Origin: Elysia marginata
Taxonomy: Eukaryota > Mollusca > Gastropoda > Plakobranchidae
Assembly: GCA_019649035.1 (NCBI GenBank)
Contig: BMAT01007205.1
Span: forward strand, 169,815 to 213,850
Reading direction: 5' to 3'
Length of the DNA: 44,036 bases
How positions within the stretch are numbered: the first letter of the stretch is position 1; each line of letters opens with the position of its first letter. The notes under the pieces are model-generated. The model had not been told where the DNA came from. It worked only from the letters and a program-made list of their open reading frames with translations, and did no database searches. Below, piece after piece: positions 12,300-21,966 of the stretch. A program made the translations under genes and the position numbers.

Positions 12300-13330
12300 G
12301 GACTATAGAGTCTTAGTACCTCTCTGGGCTCACCTCAATGGAGAGATTCTTAGTACAATGTTAGGTTCTTTTAAAACGAGGCAAGAGCTGGTGTTTTCCA
12401 TATTTTAGTACATTTTTTAAAGTTTTAAGGAACCTGTTGTGTAAAAAAGGCCATTCACAAGTAGTAGGTCTGTGTTCATATAATCATTTGAGCCTTTTTT
12501 TTTTATTAATAATTCTGAACTGGAAGTTCTCATTAGACTTTGTGATGCGCCATCTATAAATCTTAAAAGTAAGGATACCTCCTAGTGTTGCGATGTAGAA
12601 CATATTTATCAAGTAGCTATCAAAGTTGAACGTTAATTTTAGTTTCCTTAAAAGGTTTAGTGGTTGGATTCCTTTTTAGTTAACTGCTGGCATATGTTTA
12701 TGCGAGGAGAGTTTGTTGTCTCTAGTGATGTGGAGGTATTTGAAGGATGTCATCACCTCGACTTTCTGGTCCTTGTTAGTTAGTGGGGAAGCGGGGTTCT
12801 TTTTAATTCTAAAATCACTATTTAATTGGTTGTGTTTACAATTAGGAGGAGGTAGTTATTGTCGGACCAAAGACAGCAATCAATACTATTCATTTACAGA
12901 GTACTAGAAACAGAAGACTGGAAACAGAACACAACCTTGTTGGACTCCTGAATTAAGAGAAATGATAAACGAGCACTGATTTCTTATGATGAGCAATTGG
13001 GGACATAAGAAGAGAGAGTCCAAAATGTATCTACAGCACTATTGTTTTAGCCAGCTTTTGAATGAGAAGTTCAGTTCGTAAATTATTTAAGGCAGGAGAA
13101 AAACCGACAAATAGAAAGTTTCTGGGCAGATGTAGGTGTTTTTCAATTCTATTTAGAAAGAGTAAAATATCATCTTTTGGGCTCCATGTTTTTGTGTGTG
13201 TGTTCAAATTGGCAGGGATTTGGTTGGTCATGTACTTGAGTCATGTCTTTATGCACTTCATGACAGTGGAGGTCAAGACTATGGGTGACAGGTCGTTGTT
13301 ACTTGTGATTTTGGCTTTTTAAGGCAATGG
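12300..13330 (-). mobile_element. CR1/L2-like LINE, decayed reverse transcriptase
   Basis: Reading the minus strand from right to left gives the reverse-transcriptase order of non-LTR elements: SPIVLTSTVMKC, then PKDDILLFLNRIEKHLHLPR, then VGFSPALNNLRTELLIQKL (normally VDFSSAFNT, so the motif A aspartate is lost), then GVQQGCVLFP (normally GxPQGCVLSP), then KVEVMTSFKYL and DNKLS. The last part, about 12300-12500, weakly resembles the C-terminal zone of these proteins. Several stops and frame changes show it is dead. It is antisense to TRPM inside the 8-kb intron. Clade assignment is by pattern only. Confidence 0.8.
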
Positions 13331-14559
13331 AATTCGTTTTCAAATTATTATTATTATTATTCAACTTTTTCTAATCAAGCATTCGAAAATCTGTACATTT
13401 CAATTTCCTGATTTGGTGTTTGATCTTTTTGCAAATACAATTATGGATGCGCAAGCAGTATATACTTATGTCATTAATATTTGGTTTTATTTTTACTTTT
13501 GTTTCAAAGAATTTGTTCAAGAAGGGCCCTTATATGAGTTTTTTTTTCTCTCAATTTTGCTTCCTTTTCCCCTCTTTTTAGCTTGCCCTGTTTAATTTTT
13601 GCAAAATTTTTTTTGTCTGGTTGTTCAGGGATACAGATTTTCCTCAGCTTAGGTACATTTTGGTTAACCCCGCTTCATTAATTCGCACTTTTCTCTTGTT
13701 TTATACAAGTATAATTTTAAATACAACTGCAACATTCCAATGACCTGTTCATTATTCAAGATGCAGGTTTTGTGGGGGGTTTTTTTACAAAGTACTTTTC
13801 ATTTATTATGGACCACACGATTTTTTGTTCTTTGTTTAACACAATGTCCAGCATTCTCATCATACCTCTAACATATCATTGTTTTCCAAATCATGATGTA
13901 TCAATTTGCAAAATGAATACAAACAGGTGTATTTCATTACGCAATTGAAATAATAAAATTCGTCTTTAAATATGTATTTTAGCAAACTGACAGTGATGCT
14001 GACGAAGAAGATTAGGAAATGTTATGCTTTATTGAGATGAAAAAAGGGTAGACAAGCCGTCTGTGGAAAGAAAATGTCAATTAGCATTTTGATATTATGA
14101 ATTCTCATATTGAGTTCATGTAATGGTGTGAAGAATACCAGAAAGAAAGAGTGAACGAGAGACAAACACATAGATGTGAAGTCACCCAGACTCAAATAAG
14201 GGTTATAGTAAAAACCAGTGTTGCTGTTGGTGCTCTTGCTCTAAATTTTACAGGGGAATTTCTTTATTGAGAAAAGCACAAGCTGCTGTAGGAAATATAT
14301 GCAAGTCAAATTTTTTCAAGTAAGGTATATATTTTAGCTCTAAAAATAGTGACGAAACAAGTGAGCAACAACAAAGGGCTCAAATTTGGCAGTAGGAGGC
14401 CACATTTAGAATAGTGAAAAAAAAGAAAAAGAGATTTTAGCTTCAGAATAATTAAAATAGAATAAAATAAATTAATTAATACTACGTAAAGTAATAATAT
14501 TACTTGCCAGAAACGATTTATTTGTGGGGGGAAATATGTTGAACATTCATCCCTTCAGA
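13331..14559. other. TRPM intron, nothing recognised
   Basis: AT-rich with short (ATT)n near 13345. No element or exon was recognised. Confidence 0.55.
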
Positions 14560-15289
14560 TGCTAAAGTACCCAGTTAAAAAAATAAACCTTTTCTCACAA
14601 TCAAAGCGTGACTGGGCACCAACTCTCGAAGGACGCAAACCTAGCACCTCCATGTCAGTACAGCCTTGGTGGCCAGAAGAGCGAAAATGTAGAGAGACGG
14701 GTTTATGAACCCCGTTGAGTACATCGCGCAAATGTTCGATAAATCGGGTCGCCAGATTGCGGCCAGCTTCACCAATATATATACCATGTCATAACTCTTG
14801 CAGGCAATAGCATACATTAGGTTGCGACTAGTGCAGGTAAATAAGTCAGTAACGGTAAAAACACCACGAGGCTTGTTGATTTCACCAGATTGTGACACAT
14901 AAGTTTAAGTTTTACACCTAGGTCTCCTGCAAGGTCGGGGTCCTAAGTCATGAGAAGCAGAAATCCGACTGCGAACTAGTACACAACAAGAGGAGGCTCA
15001 TCAAAAACCTCACGAGCATCGGGATCAGCTTGAAGAATACTAAGATTGTTGAAGACAATCTTACGAGCGACCAAATTATGAGGGTGGTAGGTCATGATGA
15101 GCTTAGTGCATTGAGAGGATTGTTTAGGCCTCGGTATAAGAGCGTCAGTCCTACTAATTTTAGATACCCTATTCCACGCGTCATCTAGTATCTCCAAAGG
15201 ATAGCCACACGACACAAAGAAATCGCGCATTCTCAAACACTGTTCCTGAAAGTCCTGGTCATCTTGACAAAGCCGACGAAGGCGGAGCA
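14560..15289 (-). mobile_element. Penelope-like element copy 1 (C-terminal part)
   Basis: Minus-strand reading from the gap edge gives RLRRLCQDDQDFQEQCLRMR, then WNRVSKISRTDALIPRPKQS, then LIMTYHPHNLVARKIVFNNL and ILQADPDAREVF, the reverse-transcriptase thumb region of Penelope-like elements. After a decayed linker comes the GIY-YIG endonuclease: CTSRNLMYAIACKSYDMVYI, with the GEAGR part in a shifted frame because of a TA-repeat change near 14780. PLE proteins end with this endonuclease, so the element's 3' end is near 14560-14640. It is inactive and cut by the gap on its 5' side. Confidence 0.85.
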
Positions 15290-16065
15290 NNNNNNNNNNN
15301 NNNNNNNNNNNNNNNNNNNNNNNNNNNNNNNNNNNNNNNNNNNNNNNNNNNNNNNNNNNNNNNNNNNNNNNNNNNNNNNNNNNNNNNNNNNNNNNNNNNN
15401 NNNNNNNNNNNNNNNNNNNNNNNNNNNNNNNNNNNNNNNNNNNNNNNNNNNNNNNNNNNNNNNNNNNNNNNNNNNNNNNNNNNNNNNNNNNNNNNNNNNN
15501 NNNNNNNNNNNNNNNNNNNNNNNNNNNNNNNNNNNNNNNNNNNNNNNNNNNNNNNNNNNNNNNNNNNNNNNNNNNNNNNNNNNNNNNNNNNNNNNNNNNN
15601 NNNNNNNNNNNNNNNNNNNNNNNNNNNNNNNNNNNNNNNNNNNNNNNNNNNNNNNNNNNNNNNNNNNNNNNNNNNNNNNNNNNNNNNNNNNNNNNNNNNN
15701 NNNNNNNNNNNNNNNNNNNNNNNNNNNNNNNNNNNNNNNNNNNNNNNNNNNNNNNNNNNNNNNNNNNNNNNNNNNNNNNNNNNNNNNNNNNNNNNNNNNN
15801 NNNNNNNNNNNNNNNNNNNNNNNNNNNNNNNNNNNNNNNNNNNNNNNNNNNNNNNNNNNNNNNNNNNNNNNNNNNNNNNNNNNNNNNNNNNNNNNNNNNN
15901 NNNNNNNNNNNNNNNNNNNNNNNNNNNNNNNNNNNNNNNNNNNNNNNNNNNNNNNNNNNNNNNNNNNNNNNNNNNNNNNNNNNNNNNNNNNNNNNNNNNN
16001 NNNNNNNNNNNNNNNNNNNNNNNNNNNNNNNNNNNNNNNNNNNNNNNNNNNNNNNNNNNNNNNNN
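15290..16065. other. Assembly gap (776 N)
   Basis: All bases are N. The two open frames that cross it are artefacts of translating N. The gap lies between two near-identical repeat copies, so its true length and content are unknown. Confidence 0.99.
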
Positions 16066-17020
16066 TGGCCAGAAGAGTGAAAATGTAGAGAGAAGGGTTT
16101 ATTAACCCCGTTTAGTACATCGCGCAAATGTGCTCAAATGTTCGCTAAATCGGGTCGCCAGATTGCGGCCATTTTCACCAATATATATACCATGTCATAT
16201 CTCTTATACACAATAGCATACATTAGGTTGCGACTTGTGCAGGTAAATGAGTCAGTAACGGTAAAAACACCACGAGGCGTGTTGATTTCACCAGATTGTG
16301 ACACATAAGCACAAGTTTTACAGCTAGGTCTCCTGCAAGGTCGGGGTCCTGAGTCATGAGACGCAGAGATCTGACTGCGAACCAGTACACAACAAGAGGA
16401 GGCTCACCAAAAACCTCACGAGCATCGGGGTCAGCTTGAAGAATACTAAGATTGTTGAAGACAATCTTACGAGCGACCAAATTATGAGGGTGGTAGGTCA
16501 TGATGAGCTTAGTGCATTGAGAGGATTGTTTTGGCCTCGGTATAAGAGCGTCAGTCCTACTAATTTTAGATACCCTATTCCACGCGTCATCTAGTATCTC
16601 CAAAGGATAGCCATACGACACAAAGAAATCGCGCATTCTCAAACACTGTTCCTGAAAGTCATGGTCATCTTGACAAAGCCGACGAAGGCGCAGCATTTGA
16701 GAGAATGGGATAGACCTCTTGCACGAGTATGGGTGGGATGAGGTGTATGTTAAATAAATGTGGCTATTCGTCGGTTTGTAGTGGACTGACGAGTGCAAAA
16801 ATCTGTCCTTGATAGAAATTTCGATGTCCAAAATATTGACTGTAGAGGTTGAAATTTCTGATGTGAAAGAAATAGATGGGTGAATGTCTTGACAAAATCA
16901 ATGTAATTCTTAAGATCATCTAGAGGCATGGTGGAAACACCAATACCGCCATCTATGTAGCGGTAGTAGAAGTCAGGCGTAGGACCCAGGTAGCGGTTTA
17001 AGTAAAGGAAATTTAAGTGC
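16066..17020 (-). mobile_element. Penelope-like element copy 2 (RT 3' part, linker, GIY-YIG)
   Basis: The copy extends further into the reverse transcriptase than copy 1. Around 16940-17000, minus strand, it reads FYYRYIDGGIGVSTMPL, where the catalytic box YxDD has become YIDG. A one-base frame break follows near 16890, then ILDIEISIKDRFLHSSVHYK (start of an open frame 16831-16223) and RSIPFSQMLRLRRLCQDD. The left end is again the GIY-YIG segment, which starts at the gap edge. It aligns with copy 1 at an offset of about 1400 bases with only a few percent difference. It is 5'-truncated near 17020 and cannot be active. Confidence 0.87.
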
Positions 17021-17850
17021 TTTGAATTTTGTTAAATCAAAAGCTAATATTGTCAAAACACTTCAGTGTTACAAAAAGTCAGCGGAATAGGGATTGGAAA
17101 AAAAAAAACTGGACATATAAAAAACATATGCACATAAATCACCCTTTGTTCTGTTGCATAAAGAAGTATCTTATTGTGGCCATGATTTTCTTTCAAACAT
17201 TGTGTCTTTCAGGATGGCATGCAGTACATCTCTCCTCCCACTCCCACCAACCTTTTCCCACCCCCACACAATAATGTTTTATGCATGCATTATGGAAATC
17301 GGGAACCAAATTTTTTTAAAACTATTGTATAATCTTTGTTTATTTTTAGGTTTGTGCAAAGAGAATATTCTTTTTTGTTTCTAAATCTAGTCTTCACTTT
17401 ATTTGCATAGAACGTACCAAATGGATAACTTATAGAATCAATATTGAAACTATTTCATGCTATGCTGCAGAACTGCTGGAAAAAAAATATTTTTGTCAAA
17501 AAATTGATACAGCAGTGGCATTTACAACAGTGGTGAATTTAGTAACTGACGTAGACATGTAGCATCTAGCAGTGATTGTAGTTGATGTAATAGGCCTACT
17601 GTAAGTAGAAGAACTTATAGCTGTAATATTTGTAGTTGCAGCATCATAGCATCATAGCAGTACAAGTAGTGGAAGTGTAGGTGATGGTCGATACAATCAG
17701 GTGAATGCTAGTTGTCAAATAAGGGGACATTACCTGCAGTGGAAAGATAAAACTCAAGGTTTGTGTTTCAAGGTGAACATTTTAACAGAATATGTCGTTT
17801 GTTTTTCAATGTAAATGCTTATAGATGTCCTTCAATATGTTTGATGGCAG
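17021..17850. other. TRPM intron 3' end
   Basis: Ordinary AT-rich intron up to the acceptor at 17849-17850. A GTAGT/GCATCATAG-rich low-complexity patch lies at about 17555-17690. No exon was seen. Confidence 0.6.
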
Positions 17851-18259
17851 GACGACAGCGGGAGCATCAGCGACATAGCACGGGTGGTCGTCTCAGAGCT
17901 GGCAGCGGGGGAAAAGGTCCGGCTAGCAGGCCAGGAGGAAGAGGAGGAGGAAGCGGCCATGATGATGGAGGAGGAGGCCAGGCTAAGCCAGCCAGCCAGC
18001 GACAGCAGTTGGGCTTGCCTCGACCAGTTGGGAGCAACTCAGGTCACCAACGCATCAGACGGACGGGCCTCCACACCGAACAGCTGGCTCGCTGGGCAGA
18101 AGCAGCTGCAGCTGTCGCAGCTGCCGACCAGCTCGGAGGGCCGTGGGGAGCAGCAGGAGCGGCACCTCCAAGACATCGAAGACGAAGTCACGGAGGAAAC
18201 CCGCCTGCTGTTTCGCGACCGCGTGCGCATTCGCATCTCGCAGCCCAGCACGGACATAG
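17851..18259 (+). CDS. TRPM exon: acidic and Gln-rich tail
   Basis: Acceptor TTTGATGGCAG and donor G|GTTAGT. It enters at phase 0, matching the previous exon across an 8-kb intron. The frame begins DDSGSISDIARVVVSEL, then a poly-Glu run with three Met, then a Gln-rich part, ending LLFRDRVRIRISQPSTDI plus one base. The other frame here, open 17763-18275, is Gly/Arg/Ala low complexity and does not match the incoming phase. Confidence 0.85.
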
Positions 18260-18309
18260 GTTAGTATGCACGTGACTTTTTCTTCTTTGATCGTCGTCAG
18301 TCCTACATA

Positions 18310-18785
18310 TAAAGATGTTTCAAGCCCAGATGAATCCTGCAGTCATCTACAGGACCACTTGGTAGCCATAGAGTTTTTGCTTCAGGGATGTCACCTTGGG
18401 CCATATTGTGGAGAGGTGTCTGTTTGGGTGGACGCAGTCCTGCAAGATGTGCTGAGCGTCCAGGTTCTCTGCTCCTCAATAGCAACCTGGACTATCTGCA
18501 ATCTTAAAAACTTTGTACATTAGAAGTTAAGATGGTTGTGTCCACTTCTCAACCTGAACATTGTAACTTGGTCTACCCTGGGCAAGCTGTGGATTTTGTC
18601 TTTCTCATTGTGATGTGTATGATGGTCTTTTCATCTTTTCCTTATTTTTGTGTTTATGATGGTTTTAATTTCCTGCAGGGAGAGGCATTTTTTGCCTGTT
18701 TCAAACAGCTCTCTTCTTTAGACAGTTGATCAGCCACTTCATTGCCAATTTTGTCACAGTGTCCAGTTATCTACTGTAGGACTAC
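18310..18785 (-). mobile_element. RNase H-bearing LINE, decayed 3' end
   Basis: On the minus strand, right to left: GHCDKIGNEVADQLSKEES around 18690-18765 (the RNase H histidine/aspartate motif seen in I-type LINEs), then FRLRSGHNHLN near 18540, then LYKVFKIADSPGC, then AQHILQDC and WPKVTSLKQKLYGYQVVL near 18360-18440. This is the usual closing pattern of invertebrate I/Nimb/jockey-type LINE ORF2 proteins. Stop codons interrupt it, for example where the Trp of the WxxGH motif should be. It is antisense to TRPM in the intron after 18259. Confidence 0.82.
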
Positions 18786-19266
18786 CTCTTGTACTGACAT
18801 GCCTAGCTTTGTGGATGATTTTACTAGCTTATTTTCTTCTTTGCTTGTCCTGTCTTCCAAGGACTGTAGAACTGATAAGCTCTAACTTATGTTTCTGTTA
18901 GGTTTCTCTTCTGCAGGTCTTATTTAAAACGCATGTGCAGAGTGCTTGCTGTCATTGCTATTAAAACCATTGATTGAGCTTCTAATAGTTAGAACGTTTC
19001 TCCGTTTTCAAGGGGGGCAGATGTTGACAAAACGGGTTGGTGTTTTTATATCTAGAGGTCACAGGACGAAGGATTGTTCAATGTATTATTTGCTTCATTG
19101 CAAGATAGCAGCAACAGCAGCAATAACATGAGAGGTCAAAAAGTATTTCATCAGTAGTGAATGCAGCAGCTTTTTTTTCTAGTAATCTGGTTTACCACAT
19201 TCCAGCTATTTTGTTTTTCAAGTAATCGTAGAATAGCAAACATTGCGTATAGTAGTTAGTTTTACG

Positions 19267-19336
19267 AGCTTTTTAAATCGATGGCAAGCTTTGTGAATCG
19301 ATAACAAGCTTTGTAAATCGATAAAAAGCTTTAAAA
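19267..19336. repeat. 20-bp tandem repeat, about 3.5 units
   Basis: Units run AGCTTTTTAAATCGATGGCA, AGCTTTGTGAATCGATAACA, AGCTTTGTAAATCGATAAAA and a partial one. Each full unit keeps AGCTTT and ATCGAT. Confidence 0.9.
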
Positions 19337-19492
19337 GGTGCAGTTGGTGTATTACCTCTTATTAGCTTTAACAACAAAACTTGAAGAGGCTTAAGAATGA
19401 AGTAAAATGTGAATATGAGCATCATCATGTTTGGGCATATCTCAAATTGATCGAACCTTTATGGGTCAGCACACACTGAACTTTTGCACTAG

Positions 19493-19547
19493 CATTGAAT
19501 CAAGATATAAGCTTGGCTTGCCTACACCAGTACTCTGCATTCAACAA
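19493..19547 (+). CDS. Candidate TRPM micro-exon that restores frame
   Basis: This 55-nt segment lies between GCACTAG and AA|GTAAGAG. Joining 18259 straight to 20962 puts a stop after ten codons. Inserting this segment (3n+1 length) gives ALNQDISLACLHQYSAFNK with no stop, then enters the long open frame of the last exon. The donor is near consensus; the polypyrimidine tract is weak. There is no homology evidence, so this is an inference from phase and splice sites. The alternative is a different unseen exon or a truncated isoform. Confidence 0.5.
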
Positions 19548-20961
19548 GTAAGAGAGAGAAACGGAATTATCAACTCTTTTAGTATTCTACAAATAAGTGA
19601 GAGGCTGAATAATCAACTCATTTTCTTTCAGCTTTGTCTGATGAGCCTAGGTTAGTAAGCTACATGTATATTGCACGACCAAAGGTTCACGATTTCAGTG
19701 TAGCCGTAGGCGTTTGTAATTAGGTCTTTCCAAAGTGCCCGTATTACAAGACTTTTATCACGTGACGTAGTGGCTGCTTCCCCGCGTCCTAGTAGTAAAT
19801 ACTACTCAGCCATCGACTTAACTTTAGTTTCTGTCGACTTTTCTTCATCAGATCTACTTAAAATAATTATTGGCTTAATTTTAATTAGTGCCCTACCTAA
19901 ATACACCAAACAAAGTCCTCAACTCCCCGACAGAATGAGAGTCAGGCGCATCATTTCTTTGTTCATAATGTCTCCATAAATAACAGACCTTGACCTACGG
20001 TGTGTTTTGATTTCAAGTTCTAAAATAAAAAAGTATTTTCAAAATCTACTAAAACTTATACATGAGTGCAAAAATCTTTATAATCATTACAACCCTTCTA
20101 AATTTTAGATCTATCTATCTAGATAAGATCTAGATCTATTTGCACAGTTATCAACTCTAGAGTGACCTATTTACTACTGGGCTTTCCCCTCGAACCGGAC
20201 GTACTGCTTCTAGGCTTTCCCGATAGTGCTAAAAATAGTTTAAACTGATAACTTGCCCAAGACGTACAGTTGAACTAAGCGAATTTCTATATCAAGGAAA
20301 TATTTAACCACAGCCTCTGGGGATCGAAGAAACATGAATCTGAAGCCACAAACTTAAAAATATAAAATATCTATCGTCATTTGAGGCAAATTCTATATGA
20401 AATTATTAAACTGGCTGCTGGCAAAATCGGCTGGTGCAGTGTCTAGGTCTACATTTATAGTATGCAATTACAAGTTTTTCTACGCTTATTAGGCTCAGCT
20501 TAACATATGCCCGCATTTCAAGTACCTGTTAATCATATTCTCAAGCGATTATAACAAGGTTCATAGAACATGAAGACTAAAAACGAAGAAAATAATCAAG
20601 GAAAGAGGGTGGAATGCTCTCTCTTCTATATTGTTTACATGCGGATCAGTGAAGCAAGACCCTATGCCACGTGAGAGCTATTTTTAGAGAAAACACCGGT
20701 TTTCGGTTTTGGGTCAATTCCAGTCAAAAGCTCTAAAGGCTCTGATTAATCCTAGAACTGTCACATATTAAATTCATATGATGGGACCGTGACATTTCTA
20801 GGGTTGATAAAACTTACTGGCGAATTTTTCAGCCAGTAACTTTTTAGAAGTTAGAAGTGATCTATTGCAAGAATTAATTCTGGTGATGCCTAGTTAAATT
20901 AAGTATCAGCAGCTCACCTGCTGTTAGCAACAAGAACTTGATTTTGTTAACTTTGTTCCAG

Positions 20962-21409
20962 GGGACGGTCCATCACTCTCCAAGTCCCAGTGTTAAAAGG
21001 TCATGGAGGCAGGCGCCACTCGGTCACCCTGCCCGTTGGCCACATCCTTGGCCATCAAGGCGGCCCTCACAGCCACCTGGACATCAACATAGAGCTGGTG
21101 CGTGAGGGAGATCCCTCAGACCCAGAGAATAAAGAGCAAGAACAGATCTCGGAACAGAGAGAGGAGGAGAGTCGAACCTGTCATGGAGAGACTGGAGCTA
21201 GCCCAAGCAACAGCATCAGCAGTAGTAGCAGTGTTAGCAACATTGACGAAGACGTGGAAGACCTCACAGAACACACTGAACTCATGAATGGTGTAAATGG
21301 GTATGCCAAGGAAACAATTCATGGGGCTAAAATCAGTAATGGTAGAGCAGGCGCAATTCTTCAGCCTTCTAGTCCTATTGACATTAATGTTATACCTCCT
21401 TCTGACTAG
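20962..21409 (+). CDS. TRPM terminal exon and stop codon
   Basis: Acceptor CTTTGTTCCAG. In the frame that needs two incoming bases it reads GRSITLQVPVLKGHGGRRHS, then a His/Gly-rich stretch, an acidic stretch (DPENKEQEQISEQREEE), a Ser run, and ends PIDINVIPPSD before TAG at 21407-21409. The frame stays open for 148 codons from the acceptor and has coding-like composition. Upstream in this frame a TAA at 20948-20950 rules out an earlier exon start. No alpha-kinase signature follows. Confidence 0.8.
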
Positions 21410-21966
21410 TTGTCTCATTACTTTTTTTTTTGTGGTGTAGTCAGACTTCATTGTTGAGTCGCCGCCATGCCTTTGCCAAGACCAGTGTGAAATTAATCAA
21501 TATATTTTAATCAAAGGGGTAAGAGGTGGTTATACAGTATATTGTATATATTTAACACGGGAAACATATTCAGAAAAATAGAAATATATTATGAGAATAT
21601 ATGTATTGAAATTTTTAGATATCCTGTTTTTAGAAATTGGCAGAGGTGTTTAGGGCCTCCTGAGCCAAAATATCTTTGGTCTTGATGTATTCGAAAGTTG
21701 TTGTTGGTATATGTTAATTTTTTGCTTGCCACATGTAGTTGTGGTTAGGTTGTTGTAGGTAGACTTGCCCATGAATCACTACACAATTGCCATGATTCCC
21801 TTATATACATACATTTCAAATGTAATGGGGTTTTTTTGTGCTATTATGCATACTTACTATAAGTTTTTTTTAGCATCTGTATCAGTAAATAGGATAGGTC
21901 TGTGTGTGTTTAGATATTTATATCAGTGAATATATATAAAAAAAAAGTAAACTAATTATAAATAAA
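21410..21966 (+). other. Probable TRPM 3' UTR to first AATAAA
   Basis: The stop codon is followed by AT-rich non-coding sequence. The first AATAAA hexamer is at 21961-21966. Other A-rich hexamers occur further on, so the real cleavage site is uncertain. Confidence 0.4.

Larger units (their letters stand above)
18786..20961. other. TRPM last large intron, mostly unrecognised
   Basis: Apart from the candidate micro-exon and the 20-bp repeat listed separately, I see no gene. An AGATCT/TCTAGA-rich palindromic patch is at about 20128-20142. A short hairpin (CCTAGAACTGTCAC at 20751-20764 against GTGACATTTCTAGG at 20789-20802) lies about 160 bases before the last exon. Confidence 0.55.
3083..21409 (+). 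other. TRPM cation channel gene, C-terminal half (gene span, 5' partial)
   Basis: TRPM channels are tetrameric plasma-membrane cation channels. Seen here in order: S3 and S4, S5, pore helix and filter, S6, the TRP box, a C-terminal coiled coil, then about 650 residues of Ser/Pro/Gln/Glu-rich tail. Exons: 3083-3331, 4410-4587, 5369-5501, 6100-6290, 6826-6958, 7489-7672, 8182-8351, 8817-9852, 17851-18259, 19493-19547 (candidate) and 20962-21409. Summed length is 3186 nt, divisible by three, and all junction phases agree. Filter and TRP-box sequence place it with TRPM1/3/6/7 rather than TRPM2/8 or TRPM4/5. The tail ends without an alpha-kinase domain, so it is TRPM1/TRPM3-like in architecture. 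The N-terminal homology region, S1 and S2 must lie left of the window. Which invertebrate TRPM paralogue this is cannot be settled by eye. Confidence 0.93.

Noticed and set aside
15264-16127. Open frames across the N-run on both strands
   Set aside because: Translation of unknown bases; not evidence of coding.
17763-18275. Gly/Arg/Ala-rich open frame over the TRPM acidic exon
   Set aside because: The incoming phase from 9852 selects the other frame. This one is a GC-rich shadow, although its outgoing phase would happen to fit the last exon.
18259-20992. Direct splice of 18259 to 20962 giving a C-terminus of about ten extra residues
   Set aside because: It discards a 148-codon coding-like frame. 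Kept only as a possible alternative isoform.
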